The position numbers and the translations under genes are program-made. The notes below the pieces were generated by a model. It was not told the DNA's origin, searched no databases, and was given only the letters and a program-made list of their open reading frames with translations. A stretch of DNA of 64,000 nt from a virus: positions 1 to 64,000 of IMG/VR virus record IMGVR_UViG_3300021338_000004; one strand, given 5' to 3'. The stretch's first letter is position 1. Every line of letters begins with the position of its first letter. Shown piece after piece: positions 27,559 through 35,948 of this stretch.

Positions 27559-28472
27559 ACCATGATCTCCATGATCTCCTGCGTAAATCCTTGCACTTGT
27601 TCGGCAGCCTTCCCGCGCTTATTTAGCTCTATGACTGAGCAACCCATTCCCTGTGAGTCCTCATAGTCCATGAAGCGGGTAATCATGTTTTTCATGATTG
27701 GGATATCGAAAGCGCTACCCAGTTCCTTTGCGGCGTTGGCGCTATCTTTCTGTCGATTTTCTTGTGGGTGCTGCCGGCTAAGAAACATGAATGCATTTAC
27801 CGGTGCGCCTTCGCTGCGGCGCTTTTGGATAAACTCCAACAGGTGAAAACTTCCCCATGCATCAACCGACCCCGTCCCGAACGGCACCAAAATTAATCCC
27901 GGGTTATCAGGGTTGGACGCGGCAAGGATACCGCTGATGGTGATGTCTCGCGCTACAGCAGCACCATCGATAAACACAAAGTCATTATCCTTTGCGAGTT
28001 TTTCAGCGATAAGATGCACATCGTTATGCGGGTGATGTATCACTTCGGGCTGAACGCTCTCTTCTCCACCAGCTCGACGCCAGCACAAAGCGGACGCCTG
28101 TGGGTCGGTATCAAGGATTACGACCGAATAGCCCAAAAGCTGTACGACACGCGCCACATTGACGCATGATGTGGTTTTACCGGCTCCGCCTTTAGGGTTC
28201 AGCCAAGCTATGATTTTTCCCATGGGTAATTTCCTGCCTTTACCTTTTTTGTAACGTGACATGTCACGCTTCATGAATTCTGGACCTTCGTAGTACATCA
28301 ACGTCCGTATGTGTGCGGAAACCGTGCCGGATACAGGGTTCCCCTTTACATATCCTCTATGCGTTTCCGGGCTAATGCCGAGGCGTTCAGACCACTGCGG
28401 GACCGTCAGCCCAAGCATTTGGCGGGCGTCTTTGTACTCTTGCGTGCTTAAAAGGGTCTTTTTTGTACTCAT
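27555..28472 (-). CDS. parA: ParA partition ATPase, type Ia with N-terminal HTH
   Basis: 305 residues from ATG 28472; an upstream in-frame ATG at 28508 lies inside the operator and is less likely. N-terminal HTH (about 14-60: YKDARQMLGLTVPQWSERLG), then deviant Walker A KGGAGKTT at 94-101, Walker A' VVILDTDPQASAL and Walker B DNDFVFIDG. This layout is that of P1/F-type ParA proteins that both segregate plasmid copies and repress their own promoter. Inverted repeats suited to autorepression lie at 28487-28542. Confidence 0.92.
   Translation of the reverse strand: MSTKKTLLSTQEYKDARQMLGLTVPQWSERLGISPETHRGYVKGNPVSGTVSAHIRTLMYYEGPEFMKRDMSRYKKGKGRKLPMGKIIAWLNPKGGAGKTTSCVNVARVVQLLGYSVVILDTDPQASALCWRRAGGEESVQPEVIHHPHNDVHLIAEKLAKDNDFVFIDGAAVARDITISGILAASNPDNPGLILVPFGTGSVDAWGSFHLLEFIQKRRSEGAPVNAFMFLSRQHPQENRQKDSANAAKELGSAFDIPIMKNMITRFMDYEDSQGMGCSVIELNKRGKAAEQVQGFTQEIMEIMV
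28216..28229. promoter_or_regulatory. Near-copy of the dispersed palindrome (one change)
   Basis: TTTCCCATGGGTAA inside parA, one base different from the palindrome. It may be a weaker ParB site or coincidental, as it is in coding sequence. Confidence 0.45.
28255..28268. promoter_or_regulatory. Palindrome CGTGACATGTCACG inside parA
   Basis: Perfect 14-bp palindrome. Its 12-bp core GTGACATGTCAC recurs exactly at 52008-52019, outside coding sequence, so the pair may be sites for one DNA-binding protein. Confidence 0.45.
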
Positions 28473-28486
28473 ACATAGCGCCAAAG

Positions 28487-28542
28487 GGGTATATATTACC
28501 CTTTTCATTAAATCGATTTTTATAATAGGGTTATATTTACCC
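28487..28542. promoter_or_regulatory. parA operator/promoter with two GGGT...ACCC repeats
   Basis: GGGTATATATTACCC (28487-28501) and GGGTTATATTTACCC (28528-28542) are inverted repeats of one pattern, with centres 41 bases (about four helical turns) apart. The AT-rich stretch between them probably holds the -10/-35 elements. Likely operator for the HTH of ParA. Confidence 0.7.
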
Positions 28543-28562
28543 TTTTACAAGAAAGATATAAA

Positions 28563-28584
28563 AAAAGGGGCTATTGCCCCTTTT
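28563..28584 (-). terminator. Intrinsic terminator of the main virion operon
   Basis: AAAAGGGGC, loop TATT, GCCCCTTTT, followed on the minus strand by a T-rich run. It lies 25 bases beyond the baseplate J gene stop and insulates the parA promoter from late transcription. Confidence 0.8.
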
Positions 28585-28608
28585 GTCTTTTTGCTTGTTG
28601 CGCTTGGC

Positions 28609-30012
28609 TTAGTAGCTCAGTGACAATGCGCTCCGCGTTTCTGCCTCATTCATAAACACCATCTGTCGAAGGTTTTGTGGCTCTGCCGTACCATCAATAG
28701 AGATAGGCAACGAAGCCCCGGGCTCAAAAATATTTAGGGCCATCAGTATTCCATACACATCCTGAATCAAGATGGCGCTTTTGTGCTGTTTGTCACGACT
28801 ATCCTTTCCATAGTGACGCCCCAAGGCGTCCATAATCTTTTCTGTAGCATCGCTGATCCCAATGTCACGCCTGAGCTTGCCGTTAATAGCGATTGTGCAC
28901 GGCTGCTCATCTGGGGGAAGCCAAGCGAACTTGGTGTTCACATCCTTTACGCCCGTTCGAAGCGTCCCCAGAACAGTAGCGTCCAAGCCTTCCATACCCG
29001 GCGCATACGCCGACACAAAGATCGTGTTGATATTCTTTGCATCAACCACGCCGGTCATCTGTTCCTGCTCTTGCTCACCCCAAACCGCCAGCCAAAGAAT
29101 TGCGGGATGCTTTCGACGGATAAAAAATTTAAAATCCCTTTCCCATACCTGGTCTTCGTCATACAGAAAATAGTAAAGCGCATTGCGGCGCAGCGTCTCC
29201 GTATCTTCAACGGGTTGCCCTCCGGTGATGCTGGTGGCGGTTTCCAGCTCCAGCCCTTCGGCTGACTGATCCAGTATTGCGAGCGGCTGGTTAGGCAGCA
29301 GCGTCGTATCCCCGTCTGTCAGGCTAAGCTCAACTTTTACCTGGGAGTGAAGCGCCGGGATCTTGCCGTAAATACCGTTACCAAAACGGATACCAAGCTG
29401 ATCGGTAAATCGGTAGTGCTCGTCATACACCCGGCTTTCTTCGTTGGTGTTCACAAAGCGCCGTGCCGCCGTCCATTCAGACATCTCCCCCTGCTCACCA
29501 TCGCTGACAAAGACGCGCATTTCAGATACTGAGGCGCTGTACTCCTGCTCCAAAAGGAATTCAAGGAATGGCTTGGTCTCAGTTACCGTAAATGTCACGG
29601 TTTTCTTGCTGATCTGGACCAGATCAACCACTACCGTTTCGCCTGGTGGCACCGTAACGCTGTCGATCGGCATATAGATACGCTGATCGTCTGAAATAAG
29701 CGGCGTCCAAGACAGCAGCGACCGCACGACGCCAGATGCATTCCGCACCCTGAGCTTGCCTGTAGCCGGTGTGGCTTTGCGCTGGATATACAGTCGATCT
29801 TCAGCACCTGCCAGGATAGACGATCGATCCAACGCCGTAGACATGCGGGATTCTTGCCGTTCCCGCTCTACGTTCTGCAGCAATGCCTCAGTGTTAAGGT
29901 TTAAGAAGCGATTTACGCCATCCAAAAACTGCGACCCGACCAAGTCGCGCAGCTCTGGATCCGCTCCAGCGATCTCATTAAACAGGCGATAGCCTTGTAG
30001 CTTATGGTTCAT
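28609..30012 (-). CDS. Baseplate wedge protein J (gpJ/gp6-like)
   Basis: 467 residues. The central part has the J-family features ETLRRNALYYFLYDEDQVWE, HPAILWLAVWGE and the strand-rich insert ahead of them; the C-terminus has PISIDGTAEPQNLRQMVFMN. It forms the inner baseplate wedge. It is encoded directly after the gp25-like protein (20 bases apart), the standard W-J order. It is the last gene of the main virion operon before the terminator and parAB. Confidence 0.82.
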   Translation of the reverse strand: MNHKLQGYRLFNEIAGADPELRDLVGSQFLDGVNRFLNLNTEALLQNVERERQESRMSTALDRSSILAGAEDRLYIQRKATPATGKLRVRNASGVVRSLLSWTPLISDDQRIYMPIDSVTVPPGETVVVDLVQISKKTVTFTVTETKPFLEFLLEQEYSASVSEMRVFVSDGEQGEMSEWTAARRFVNTNEESRVYDEHYRFTDQLGIRFGNGIYGKIPALHSQVKVELSLTDGDTTLLPNQPLAILDQSAEGLELETATSITGGQPVEDTETLRRNALYYFLYDEDQVWERDFKFFIRRKHPAILWLAVWGEQEQEQMTGVVDAKNINTIFVSAYAPGMEGLDATVLGTLRTGVKDVNTKFAWLPPDEQPCTIAINGKLRRDIGISDATEKIMDALGRHYGKDSRDKQHKSAILIQDVYGILMALNIFEPGASLPISIDGTAEPQNLRQMVFMNEAETRSALSLSY

Positions 30013-30032
30013 GCAAAATCTCTCCTGATTCG

Positions 30033-30383
30033 CTACGCCGCCAACCGGTAGTTGTCGTTACGGTATGTGCCGTAGTTATGGTGCAAAACGATCTTCCAGC
30101 GATCGAACTCAACGACCTCGATGCGTATGCTATAAATCTGCACCCCTACGACATCCTGGGTTAGTTTTTCTACGATCGACATTTCGAGCATCACGGCCAC
30201 ATCTTCACTGTTATCAGGCTCGAATCGAAATGCGCCCAGGTTGTGCCCCCATGCAGGATAATCAGCAATAGACCCTTGAGGCGTATCAAACCACTCAGTG
30301 ATGTTGTTGTTTTGGGCAGCGCCGTCGATATGGCTTTGAACACCACCCGCGGAAAGGGTGATCAGGTAATCAAGTTCCTTCAT
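30033..30383 (-). CDS. Baseplate wedge protein, gp25/gpW-like
   Basis: 116 residues. The layout 'ITEWFDTPQGSIADYPAWGHNLGAF' is the family signature (I-x-x-W/L-x-T-x-x-G-x-R/I-x-x-x-P-x-x-G-x-x-L), followed by an amphipathic helix and two strands (VVGVQIYSIRIEVVEFDRWK). It overlaps the upstream tape-measure-like gene by one base and precedes gpJ, as in P2 and T4-type baseplates. Confidence 0.8.
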   Translation of the reverse strand: MKELDYLITLSAGGVQSHIDGAAQNNNITEWFDTPQGSIADYPAWGHNLGAFRFEPDNSEDVAVMLEMSIVEKLTQDVVGVQIYSIRIEVVEFDRWKIVLHHNYGTYRNDNYRLAA

Positions 30384-32491
30384 TAGCGTACATCCCGACT
30401 CATGAGCTCCAGGTTCATATCACTGAAGTGCATAGATGGAGAGCTGGCTCCGGTATTTTGTGGCGTGGGTGCAGCCGCTCGCGGTGCGGCCCTATAGTGA
30501 CGGACACCGCCACCAGATCCCGCCGTTTGAACGATCAGGGGCGACCGCCTCAATTCGGCGGCTATGGCTACGCCAATCTTTTTGGCATCAATCGGTTCCT
30601 GCTTGGCAACCACGACCCGCTCGATTGAATGGGATTCAATGCTTTCGGTATTAGGCATGAGATCGGGCAAGACATTAATAGATGCTTCGCCGCTGGCAGC
30701 TGCTGCAGCACCGGTCGCAGATTGCATGGTGTATGTTTTCCCTGGCGCAATCGTGGCGCGCCTGGCTGCTTTCTTTCGCTCATCGGCCAGTGCATGCACC
30801 TCTGCCACCTCGCGGCGATCTGCTTTTTCCTGATAGCGTTCGGCATCTGATTTTGGTGATACGGCGGGATCTGGTGGCGCTGAAGTCTGTTTTTCATCAG
30901 ATCCTAACCAGCCGCTGAGTGCTTCACCCAGGGTCTCTCCCAGCTTCTCCCCACCGAAGGCACCAAGGGCACCACCAATGATTGTCCCTATGACTGGCAT
31001 AACAGCGGTGCCGACTGCCGCCCCAGCTAGTGCACCCCCCAGTGCGCCGCCGCCCGTGCTGGCTACCTGTGCGGCCTTCTGTGTGCCGCTGAGGCTGTCA
31101 TCATCCTTGACCTCCATAAACTTGCTCGCCCCGGCCACAATTGCCGTGAGCGGCGCAGCAGCACGCGCCAACGCGCCTTTGGCGACAGCACCGATACTGC
31201 TTTTCCCTGCTCCGCTTGCGGTAGCCGCGGCAGTTGTCGTTGCTGCAACCTTGCCTGCAGGTTTTACTGCATCGACTACACCGGCCTTTCGTCGGAATAA
31301 ATCACGCAGTCGACGGCGCTTCCCGCGGCGGCGCTCCGGGACATCTACATCCCCACCATCAGCACCACCCAGCAGATCTCCCAGGCCGGCACCTCCTGCT
31401 AACGTGTCCAGAAGGCCTTTCTGCTCCGGCTTGTAGCCGTTGTCCTCTATCGCGTCGATGACTTCTTTATGCTGAGTGGAACGGACTTCTACCTGATCTT
31501 CCTGGAGATCAGCTGTCCGCTGGTGGGTTTCCAGTATCTCCGTCTGGATATGACCGGTCTGCTTCTCATCGTTTCCGGGCGATGAAAAGAGCCGCTTTAG
31601 ACGCCCGAACAGGCCGCCCTTGCCGTTTTTCTCTCGCGCCCGCTGTGCACGCTCCTCTTTACTGAGAAAACGCCCGGTTTCTGGATCCCGCGTTGCGTCA
31701 GTAACCGGCTGCGCATCGTCATCCGCGTTACCAAAAACAAGATGGCCAAGCTTAGAATCGGCCACCTCTTCGCCGGCTTCTTTGATCTCTTTTACGGCCT
31801 CCCAGATGCCGCCACCCACAACAGCGGATCCGGCAGCGTCAGAGGCATCAGCGCCCGCCAAATCGTCCGCCTTATCCCGTTCAGTGAAGCCCTTGATGCC
31901 TTCAAACACACCCGACAACTTGCCTAAAAAGCCTCTCTGCTCTTCTTTTTGGCGGCGATCGGCTAACGCCTCTTCAGACTGTGAGCGACCTTCAGTGCTG
32001 GGAATGGGATCAGCCGAAGGAGCTGGTGATGCAGGAACGGACTGGGCAGCTGGATCCGCTTGCGTGGATTGATCGTCTACCTTTTTAGGCCTGGCTACCT
32101 GGCTGCCGACCTCTTCTGCCGGCTTGCCGGCTTCAGTAAGGGGGCGGGATGCCTGCCCTGAAAGGGGTTTCCTATGGCTGCGAGCATCACTTACCGCCTC
32201 ATTTGGTGGGACAACATGGACAGCATCACGTACAGATACACTGACATCTACTGCAACGGGATCCGGGCTGGTGCGCTCAGATATCGACGGCTGCTTTACT
32301 GCCGGCTGTGCGCCTGCCTCTCCCTTACCCCACCAACGATGACCCACCAGATCCGGCAGTACCGACGTGTTTTTGTCGATCTGCTCCAGGAGCTCAAGCG
32401 CCTGATCAGATTCTGTTGTACCGGTTAGCTCCTGGTTGGCGCTCTGCATGGGCGACCAGTCATCAATGGTGACCTGTCGTTCGTCAGTCAT
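30383..32491 (-). CDS. Tape-measure-like tail protein
   Basis: 702 residues. The N-terminal half is low-complexity, Pro/Ser/Asp-rich and charged. The middle is coiled and very basic (ERRRGKRRRLRDLFRRKAG). Then a Gly/Ala-rich hydrophobic region (about 435-530: GGGALGGALAGAAVGTAVMP, TIIGGALGAFGGEKLG) resembles membrane segments of tape measure proteins. The position directly after the tail chaperone genes and before the gp25-like gene is where the tape measure gene lies. It is short for a tape measure; if correct the tail would be about 100 nm. It could instead be a baseplate hub component. Confidence 0.6.
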   Translation of the reverse strand: MTDERQVTIDDWSPMQSANQELTGTTESDQALELLEQIDKNTSVLPDLVGHRWWGKGEAGAQPAVKQPSISERTSPDPVAVDVSVSVRDAVHVVPPNEAVSDARSHRKPLSGQASRPLTEAGKPAEEVGSQVARPKKVDDQSTQADPAAQSVPASPAPSADPIPSTEGRSQSEEALADRRQKEEQRGFLGKLSGVFEGIKGFTERDKADDLAGADASDAAGSAVVGGGIWEAVKEIKEAGEEVADSKLGHLVFGNADDDAQPVTDATRDPETGRFLSKEERAQRAREKNGKGGLFGRLKRLFSSPGNDEKQTGHIQTEILETHQRTADLQEDQVEVRSTQHKEVIDAIEDNGYKPEQKGLLDTLAGGAGLGDLLGGADGGDVDVPERRRGKRRRLRDLFRRKAGVVDAVKPAGKVAATTTAAATASGAGKSSIGAVAKGALARAAAPLTAIVAGASKFMEVKDDDSLSGTQKAAQVASTGGGALGGALAGAAVGTAVMPVIGTIIGGALGAFGGEKLGETLGEALSGWLGSDEKQTSAPPDPAVSPKSDAERYQEKADRREVAEVHALADERKKAARRATIAPGKTYTMQSATGAAAAASGEASINVLPDLMPNTESIESHSIERVVVAKQEPIDAKKIGVAIAAELRRSPLIVQTAGSGGGVRHYRAAPRAAAPTPQNTGASSPSMHFSDMNLELMSRDVR

Positions 32492-32503
32492 AGGCTACCT
32501 GCA

Positions 32504-32735
32504 TTACTTGGTTTTCTTTGAAAGCGCCCGATTGAGGCTAAGAACGTAGCTGCGCGGGCTGGATAGCACGCTGTCCAGCGGCTGCCGTCCACGCTCTGTC
32601 AGACATAGGTTGCTGATTACGATATCCCAATCGCGCTTACTAAATCCGCGGAATAAACTCGACACACCGAAAGGGAAGGTGCAGCCGTGTTGACGCATCC
32701 CCCTTCCCGCTAGGGCAGATATGTGGCGGGCTTTT
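32504..32735 (-). CDS. Shifted-frame extension of the tail chaperone (frameshift product)
   Basis: A reading frame in the -2/+1 phase relative to the upstream chaperone gene is open from about 32735 to TAA at 32504. It contains a well-formed 45-residue segment (FSKRDWDIVISNLCLTERGR, then PLDSVLSSPRSYVLSLNRAL). No good independent start exists: the only ATG (32698) overlaps a run of five G. The run AAGGGGGAT in the overlap is a plausible slip site, comparable to the -2 frameshift of Mu. This matches the G/GT pattern just upstream of tape measure genes; it ends 12 bases before that gene. Confidence 0.6.
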
Positions 32736-33422
32736 CAGGGAAAACTTGCCATTATTCAGAGCCAGCGGGACACCATGCATCATCTCTGACTCACAGCTAT
32801 CAACCAGCGCTTTAAGTTTTTTAAACTGGCTCTCCGGCATGCCCATAACCCACTCGGTGCGATCGCTTTCTTCACGCTTGGCATCCGCTGCTTGGGCGTT
32901 GGGCAATATCAGGCGAAAGATCACCTCATGTACCCGTATTTTGGCATTCTCCGCGCGATACTCGGGGCTATCCTCTGCATACTCATCACGTTTAAGCCTC
33001 ATGAGCTGCAGTGCTTCGGCATCTTCCCCGTTCAAACAGTGGATCTGGATCGTTTTGCCGTTAAATTCCCGTTCGCGGTACGACGCGCCTTGAATTGACC
33101 GGTATTCGGCTGCGATATCACGCATATCAAATGTGTGGTGATGCTCTTTTTGGCAGTGAGGACACTGATACGGCACGCTGGCATACGTATCGGCCTGTGT
33201 ATGCATGGCATACCAAAATACTGCCGTATAGCGATCCGCGACCGTCCAAGTTGATGCATCAGAGTAGTACTCTGGTAACTGAATCGTGTTGAGAAAGGCC
33301 GTAATTAGCGTTTCTTCATGCTCTGGCATCACTTCGCTAAAGCCGATGCATTGCGCGACACTGACCTCCTGCAGGTGGAGTTTTTTGTCGGGCTGGCTGG
33401 GTTGCTGAAGAACCGGAATCAT
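32640..33422 (-). CDS. Tail assembly chaperone with zinc knuckle
   Basis: 260 residues from ATG 33422, which overlaps the stop of the membrane-protein gene (ATGA). CPHC at 87-90 followed by EHHH suggests a zinc site. Segments LPEYYSDASTWTVADRYTAV and MRLKRDEYAEDSPEYRAENA resemble T4 gp26-type baseplate/assembly proteins. It precedes the tape-measure-like gene and ends with a short basic tail in a region with a second open frame, as expected of the shorter product (G/E-like) of a frameshifted pair. Confidence 0.65.
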   Translation of the reverse strand: MIPVLQQPSQPDKKLHLQEVSVAQCIGFSEVMPEHEETLITAFLNTIQLPEYYSDASTWTVADRYTAVFWYAMHTQADTYASVPYQCPHCQKEHHHTFDMRDIAAEYRSIQGASYREREFNGKTIQIHCLNGEDAEALQLMRLKRDEYAEDSPEYRAENAKIRVHEVIFRLILPNAQAADAKREESDRTEWVMGMPESQFKKLKALVDSCESEMMHGVPLALNNGKFSLKSPPHICPSGKGDASTRLHLPFRCVEFIPRI

Positions 33423-33622
33423 GATGATGGCCACCCTTGACGGAAGGTGGCGACCGCCAGCACGAAAAAGGCAGCGCTCATGCATGTCATCGCGTCATCC
33501 ACACTGCCTCCCAGGAGGCGCACAGTGGCCCATACAAGAAACAGCACAGCAACACATACAAATCCCCAGAAAAAGGATATAAGCCACCAGATAAACGTGC
33601 CTAAGCGCCTGAGCATTGGCAT
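33419..33622 (-). CDS. Small two-segment membrane protein in the tail operon
   Basis: 67 residues: a basic start (MPMLRRL), then hydrophobic segments at about 9-36 (TFIWWLISFFWGFVCVAVLF) and 44-60. The stop overlaps the next gene's ATG. A membrane protein between tail genes is unusual. It could be a second holin or an antiholin, or a superinfection factor. Function unknown. Confidence 0.6.
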   Translation of the reverse strand: MPMLRRLGTFIWWLISFFWGFVCVAVLFLVWATVRLLGGSVDDAMTCMSAAFFVLAVATFRQGWPSS

Positions 33623-33699
33623 GGAAGAGTTCTCACATTGAAGTCATTATCGTGTGAGAGTGTATGCAGCCGGACAGAGCCCGGCAGCAACACATTTTT

Positions 33700-34215
33700 T
33701 TAGGAACGGAATTGAATGAAGGTAACAGGGAATTCTAAGAACCCCTGCTCTGAACGACTTTCGCTGATATCGCCCATTTGAGTGATGAAGACGCCCCATT
33801 CCCGGGGGGACTCCTCTCTGAAGCTGCCTTCGCTTGGCGCCAGTTCGCGCAGCTGGTGGCGCGACCATTTGCGCACATAACCTTTTTCCGGGTGCAGTGG
33901 CGGATTAATGGTCCCGTCCGGGTTGATTACCTTACCTGCCCACGCGGATGCCCAGTTATAGATGCGCTGATCAGCGTGGTCCCGCATCGTCATGGAGATT
34001 GCAACCGGCTCTGCACTAACAGGGAACTGCAGCGCCTGGATCCCCGCTTTCAAGGCGTCGGTCGTGATTTCGATCGGCCCGTAGGACACGTCTTTCACGA
34101 ACAGGTCAAAATCTGCGGGCTCTTCTTCGATTTCTATCCGGTATGCCCAGCTGCGCTGAAACTCAGTGTTAACAGCTTTTCGCATCGCCAGGCGCTGCAG
34201 ATTAAAATCACCCAT
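33700..34215 (-). CDS. Tail tube-like protein (gp19 fold, putative)
   Basis: 171 residues. The start MGDFNLQRLAMRKAVNTEF, a strand-rich middle (VSYGPIEITTDALKAG, EPVAISMTMRDHADQ), and an acidic/hydrophobic end (GFLEFPVTFIQFRS) fit the beta-barrel tail-tube family that also includes tube initiators. Position between sheath and tape-measure genes supports it. It may be a baseplate-proximal tube paralogue of 34806-35297. Confidence 0.5.
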   Translation of the reverse strand: MGDFNLQRLAMRKAVNTEFQRSWAYRIEIEEEPADFDLFVKDVSYGPIEITTDALKAGIQALQFPVSAEPVAISMTMRDHADQRIYNWASAWAGKVINPDGTINPPLHPEKGYVRKWSRHQLRELAPSEGSFREESPREWGVFITQMGDISESRSEQGFLEFPVTFIQFRS

Positions 34216-34257
34216 GCTTACACCCTCTCAAGGCGAGTTGCCGTTACGGTAACGGCT

Positions 34258-34809
34258 TTAAAACACCATCATGGGCATGAATACCCGCTGATTTTCCATC
34301 TCTTCCTCCAGTTCACGTAAGCGCGCCTCCAGTGAGGCCGTGTCCTTAAGGTGATCGACGGGCAATTGACTCGCCAGACTGGTATGGCGGATCCGCTCGG
34401 TGTTCGGAATGGCAATCAATGCTTCCAGGTAGTTACCAATCAAACGAACAGCGTTGTTCGGTAACTCGCCACTGGCTTTATCGATGCCAGCCAGGTTGAC
34501 CAGATAGTTCACCGTGAATGGCGCCAAGCTTAGCCGATCTGTCCTTACCTTGAGCTTGCCTTCGACGTTTAAAACCTCTAAGGAATCGCCGCCATCCTCT
34601 TCGGCGGACATCAGTTCAAGCCAGTCGGCAGGCCAGTCGATGCCGTCTTTATTGTCCTGAGCTGTTAGCGTGATGGTTTTAATGCAGCCGGCTTTGTCCT
34701 GATACGTCTGTAACGCCAGATCCAGCAGCGCATCAAGCTTGGGCGGCTCATCATGCAATAGCGTGATAAACCGCCCTTTTACGCTCTCCAGTAATGCGTG
34801 CGGTGTCAT
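34258..34809 (-). CDS. Unknown tail-operon protein
   Basis: 183 residues with a short coiled C-terminus (SLEARLRELEEEMENQRVFM). It lies between two tube-like genes and overlaps the upstream one by 4 bases (ATGA), so a tail or neck role is likely (for example tail completion). No motif recognised. Confidence 0.6.
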   Translation of the reverse strand: MTPHALLESVKGRFITLLHDEPPKLDALLDLALQTYQDKAGCIKTITLTAQDNKDGIDWPADWLELMSAEEDGGDSLEVLNVEGKLKVRTDRLSLAPFTVNYLVNLAGIDKASGELPNNAVRLIGNYLEALIAIPNTERIRHTSLASQLPVDHLKDTASLEARLRELEEEMENQRVFMPMMVF

Positions 34810-35297
34810 TTAAGCCACTCAAACCAGTTGTGGTGAATCTGCAGCGGGATGCGCAGGGCTGTGGTCTGGCCTTCCACATCCAAATCCCCCGGTTCGGCTT
34901 GCACCGTGCACATCTGAAGCTCCCAGCCATCACCTTTCTGGCCTTCACCCACCAGCTCGACCTTAACGTTGATGTATTGGCGATCTTCAACAATGCTGCG
35001 AATGGCTTTCAGCGCACGTCCGCTTTTTACTTCAACGATGTTGGCTGAAATATCGCCGTCGCGTTTCAGGTTGCCGTACTGCTGGAAGGCCATACCAAAT
35101 GGCCCAAAGTCTTCTACGTTATCGCCGCGACTGATGGCGGGAGTCTGCGCAGTACGAATCAGAACCCACAGATCCTCATAACCTTCAAACGTAACCTTGA
35201 AGTCGCTTTGAACCGCGCGCTCCCCCAGTGCCACGTTGGCGGTATGCGCTTGCTTCAGCAGATTGATATCCGCCTTTACGCCTGGGATGCTAGGCAT
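34806..35297 (-). CDS. Tail tube protein (putative)
   Basis: 163 residues. Strand-rich with conserved-looking FGPFGMAFQQYGNLKRDGDI and EGQTTALRIPLQIHHNWFEW. Size and gene position (behind sheath) suit the T4 gp19-like tube. The match is by fold-like pattern only, so the exact role (tube, tube initiator) is uncertain. Confidence 0.55.
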   Translation of the reverse strand: MPSIPGVKADINLLKQAHTANVALGERAVQSDFKVTFEGYEDLWVLIRTAQTPAISRGDNVEDFGPFGMAFQQYGNLKRDGDISANIVEVKSGRALKAIRSIVEDRQYINVKVELVGEGQKGDGWELQMCTVQAEPGDLDVEGQTTALRIPLQIHHNWFEWLK

Positions 35298-35309
35298 GAT
35301 TAATCTCCC

Positions 35310-35945
35310 TTAACCAAACATCCGGGGCACATCTGAGCGATTCAGCATAGCCTCGGACTGAATGGTGATGTTTAACAAAGATGATGACAGGTAGCCGTCC
35401 TGGTAACGCGGCGCATCCAGTGGATCAGAGATATTCTCAATGACGCACGGACCATAAACGGCATTACGGCCAATATTGACGTACACGGAACTGGGGATGC
35501 GCCCCATTGCTCCGTTTGAGCCCACCGGGCTGATTGCCCGGACTTCAGGGGATATAAACTGATACAGCGCTTGAATGGCGTCATCCACTTCGCGTTTGCC
35601 ATCCACCAGCGCATAAAGCAGCAGTGAGATGTTGAACGCCAGAGGCTGGTTGCCCTCCCATACCTGGCGCGATGCCAGCGTGGTGATCGATGTCATACCA
35701 CGGGTGCCTTCAACCAGCTCACCGGATTGTAAAATACCCCCGGTCTTCTGGAATTGAGACCCTACAGAGTCGGACTCAAACGGACTATTCCAGTTGGCCT
35801 GGAGCTCGCGGCTTGTGCCTTCCCCAATGATGCCGACAACGCAGGTGTTACCCTGCTTAATCCAGCACTTCTGGTAGGGGCTGACTTTAGGGTCATTAAC
35901 CCCCAGCACCTGCATGCCGCGTTGCTGCCAAACCAGCGCTGCCAT
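35310..35945 (-). CDS. Unknown virion protein near the sheath gene
   Basis: 211 residues, strand-rich, with IPSSVYVNIGRNAVYGPCVI and a C-terminus LNITIQSEAMLNRSDVPRMF. Its layout suggests a beta-barrel structural protein of tube/terminator type. It sits 12 bases upstream of the tube-like gene and 3 bases downstream of the EF-hand gene. Not recognised. Confidence 0.6.
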   Translation of the reverse strand: MAALVWQQRGMQVLGVNDPKVSPYQKCWIKQGNTCVVGIIGEGTSRELQANWNSPFESDSVGSQFQKTGGILQSGELVEGTRGMTSITTLASRQVWEGNQPLAFNISLLLYALVDGKREVDDAIQALYQFISPEVRAISPVGSNGAMGRIPSSVYVNIGRNAVYGPCVIENISDPLDAPRYQDGYLSSSLLNITIQSEAMLNRSDVPRMFG

Positions 35946-35948
35946 TGC

